Positions 62,456 to 64,000 of a stretch of DNA of 64,000 bases are shown here, one piece after another. Origin of the DNA: an uncultured Robinsoniella sp. (GTDB lineage Bacteria > Bacillota > Clostridia > Lachnospirales > Lachnospiraceae); NCBI GenBank assembly GCA_900540475.1, contig UQGG01000016.1:68973-132972 (forward strand), in the 5' to 3' direction. A program made the position numbers and the translations under genes. The notes below the pieces were generated by a model, which did not search any database, was not told the DNA's origin, and was given only the letters and a program-made list of their open reading frames with translations. How positions within the stretch are numbered: the first letter of the stretch is position 1; the number at the start of each line of letters is the position of its first letter.

Positions 62456-63724
62456 ATGAAAAAGTATAGGATAGGAAAAAGTTTATTAATTATCATGATG
62501 ACAGCCTTAATCTGGTCTGCAACTGCTTTGGCAGCTTTTCCGGATCCGTCAGTGGAGCTGGTGGAAACGGAATATAAGGATCAGTACAAAATAACAATAC
62601 ATAATTGGAATGTGGAAGCGAATTCCCTGCAGTTTGATTTAACTGTGGATCAGGAAGTACCGGATTATACTATGGAATGGGCTGATAAGGCTGAATCCAG
62701 CTATCAGAAGGTGATCGTTAAAAAAGAGCCGAAAAAAACGATCTTTACCTTTTATGCGGACAAGCTTTCACCCATTTCAGAAGGGGATACAGCGGAGCTT
62801 GGGCTGTTTACCATAAAGGGGCTGTCAGCAATCCCCAGATTTACAACAAGCGGTGAAATGATTATTCTGGATGAAAATGTAAATGCAGCGTCTTACAGCG
62901 GTGTTACAGTGAATGTAAAGTATAATGATGGTAACCATAACCAGGAAACGGAAAAGCCGGTAACTCCGGCGGAAACGGAAAAACCCCAGGAGACAGAGAA
63001 GCCGGTTCAGCCGGCAAGGGCAATGACGCTTCATAAATCATCCGTTTCATTGTATTTAAAAGGTTCGCCAAAGAGTATTACATTAAAAGCATACCTGAAT
63101 AAAAAGAAGCTGAGCGGATCATCCGTAACCTGGAAGACCAGCAATAAAAAAGTTGCAACGGTTAAAAACGGTAAAGTATCTGCAGTGAGCAAAGGTATTG
63201 TAACTATAGAGGCGGTAAAAGACGGACTTACAGCAAGATGCCGGGTTAAAGTAAAACAACCAACGATCTCACTGAACAGTAAATCGGTTACGATTTATAA
63301 TAAAATAAGTACCAGAACTACACTCAGTGCATCGGTAAACGGTGTGAAAGTCTCAGGTAACAAGGTTAAATGGACGACCAGCGATCCCAAAACAGCCACT
63401 GTTAAAAATGGAAAGGTGAAAGCGAAAAAGACAGGCAGAGTAACCATTACAGCCACAGCAAATGGGAAAAAAGCAAAATGCACCGTTAAGGTCAGCAAAC
63501 CTTCTTTAGAAATCAAGACAAAGAGTATCGGTGTAAAAAAAGGTAAAACAGTTAAACTTAAAGTTTACGCAAAACCAAATAAAAAGATTGTTTATAAAAG
63601 CGATGATAAAACTATCGCGAACGTGTCAAAAAACGGACAGGTAGAAGGTATTAGAAAAGGGAATACCATAATCCGGGTATCCTGTAATGGATTTAAAAAA
63701 GAAATACCGGTTACGGTAAAATAA
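62456..63724 (+). CDS. Secreted protein with three Big_2 immunoglobulin-like domains
   Basis: Protein of 422 residues with a signal peptide (to about residue 27, ATALAAF). Residues 28-155 form a domain I do not recognise; a Pro/Glu/Thr linker (about 160-185) follows; then three Big_2 repeats with the motifs VTWKTSNKKVATVKNGKVSA, VKWTTSDPKTATVKNGKVKA and VYKSDDKTIANVSKNGQVEG. Very basic C-terminal part. Probably wall-associated or adhesive. GGGAG precedes the ATG. Confidence 0.88.
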   Translation: MKKYRIGKSLLIIMMTALIWSATALAAFPDPSVELVETEYKDQYKITIHNWNVEANSLQFDLTVDQEVPDYTMEWADKAESSYQKVIVKKEPKKTIFTFYADKLSPISEGDTAELGLFTIKGLSAIPRFTTSGEMIILDENVNAASYSGVTVNVKYNDGNHNQETEKPVTPAETEKPQETEKPVQPARAMTLHKSSVSLYLKGSPKSITLKAYLNKKKLSGSSVTWKTSNKKVATVKNGKVSAVSKGIVTIEAVKDGLTARCRVKVKQPTISLNSKSVTIYNKISTRTTLSASVNGVKVSGNKVKWTTSDPKTATVKNGKVKAKKTGRVTITATANGKKAKCTVKVSKPSLEIKTKSIGVKKGKTVKLKVYAKPNKKIVYKSDDKTIANVSKNGQVEGIRKGNTIIRVSCNGFKKEIPVTVK

Positions 63725-63758
63725 AGTATAAACAGCATAAAATAATATCGGACAAAAT

Positions 63759-63811
63759 AATGCCGGCTGAACTGATGATAGTAATAAGTAACAGGTCAGA
63801 CGGCATTTTTT
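63759..63811 (+). terminator. Terminator after the Big_2 gene
   Basis: AATGCCG-g-CTGA pairs with TCAG-a-CGGCATT, followed by a T run. Confidence 0.75.
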
Positions 63812-63912
63812 GATTTCCGTAATGTAAACAGTTGTTCATGTTGTTTATTTTCTAGTTAGATTTGCCAATGATATGTTGCTGAAATTAAATTTAAATTGTG
63901 TTATACTGTTAA

Positions 63913-63947
63913 AGAGTGTTAAAAAATTCATTTATTCAACACGCTCT
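63913..63947. repeat. Short inverted repeat related to the dispersed repeat
   Basis: AGAGTGTT and AACACGCTCT flank an AT-rich loop containing AAAAATTCA; the outer bases match the AGAGCGTGTTTGAAAATT terminus. Otherwise 63812-64000 shows no gene. Confidence 0.45.
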
Positions 63948-64000
63948 AGTGTAGCAACTAGTTGTTATTTAAACTTTATCATTATAAAGTCTTGTTTTAC

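Overview
The window looks like chromosomal DNA of a Gram-positive, gut-type Lachnospiraceae bacterium (Clostridium cluster XIVa, Blautia-like). This is inferred from moderate GC, strong AAGGAGG ribosome binding sites, many AraC/YesMN regulators beside glycoside hydrolases, Bce-type modules, an EFR1-type flavodoxin/ferredoxin and Firmicutes-type TTGACA/TATAAT promoters. No tRNA, rRNA, CRISPR array or intact insertion sequence was seen.

Layout. 1-2351 (minus): response regulator, histidine kinase and a truncated BcrA-type ABC ATPase. 2578-5836: MATE exporter with a promoter-proximal attenuator, cytidylate-kinase-like protein, DHH-family phosphoesterase. 5890-8564: fluoride riboswitch, CLC-F-type fluoride channel/antiporter, CPA cation:proton antiporter. 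8802-17360: a galactoside locus (sugar ABC transporter, YesN/YesM two-component system, GH42 beta-galactosidase) ending in a MITE-like repeat. 17506-18746: HxlR regulator and EFR1 protein. 19126-29749: two paralogous AraC regulators with GH2 and GH3 hydrolases, a GPH sugar symporter and an MFS pump; the GH2 and GH3 promoters share the same 20-bp-spaced direct-repeat layout. 29750-30640: decayed junction of an AraC and an ABC gene. 30680-33362: DUF4177-like protein, DUF1538 membrane protein and a tandem P-II protein. 33536-35080: GH43 enzyme. 35466-36835: a KOW/coiled-coil protein overlapping a RecA that looks like a second, non-canonical copy. 36897-43079: AraC regulator, HPr-like protein lacking the catalytic His, and a Bce-type regulator/kinase/ABC module.

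43186-48678: a 29-bp perfect inverted repeat, a DtxR-like regulator with an unfamiliar C-terminal domain, then a YbaN / YgbA_NO-type / CydDC-like ABC exporter operon with a palindrome just after its predicted start site. 48761-52645: GNAT, a small protein, an extraordinary MarR regulator with His-rich, 15-residue-repeat and Cys-rich extensions, a CDF metal exporter and an MntR-like regulator. 52817-56683: TetR, a protein resembling plasmid Rep initiators, and a PucR regulator. 56880-60623: an Old-Yellow-Enzyme reductase fused to an acetoacetate-decarboxylase-like domain, followed by an SDR. 60686-63724: M23 peptidase, SLH-like lipoprotein and a secreted Big_2 protein.

The strongest candidates for undescribed biology are the metal-binding MarR, the second RecA with its coupled partner, the reductase-decarboxylase fusion, and the DtxR-like/YgbA_NO/CydDC locus. 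All functional claims are from motif recognition by eye; no database search was possible.
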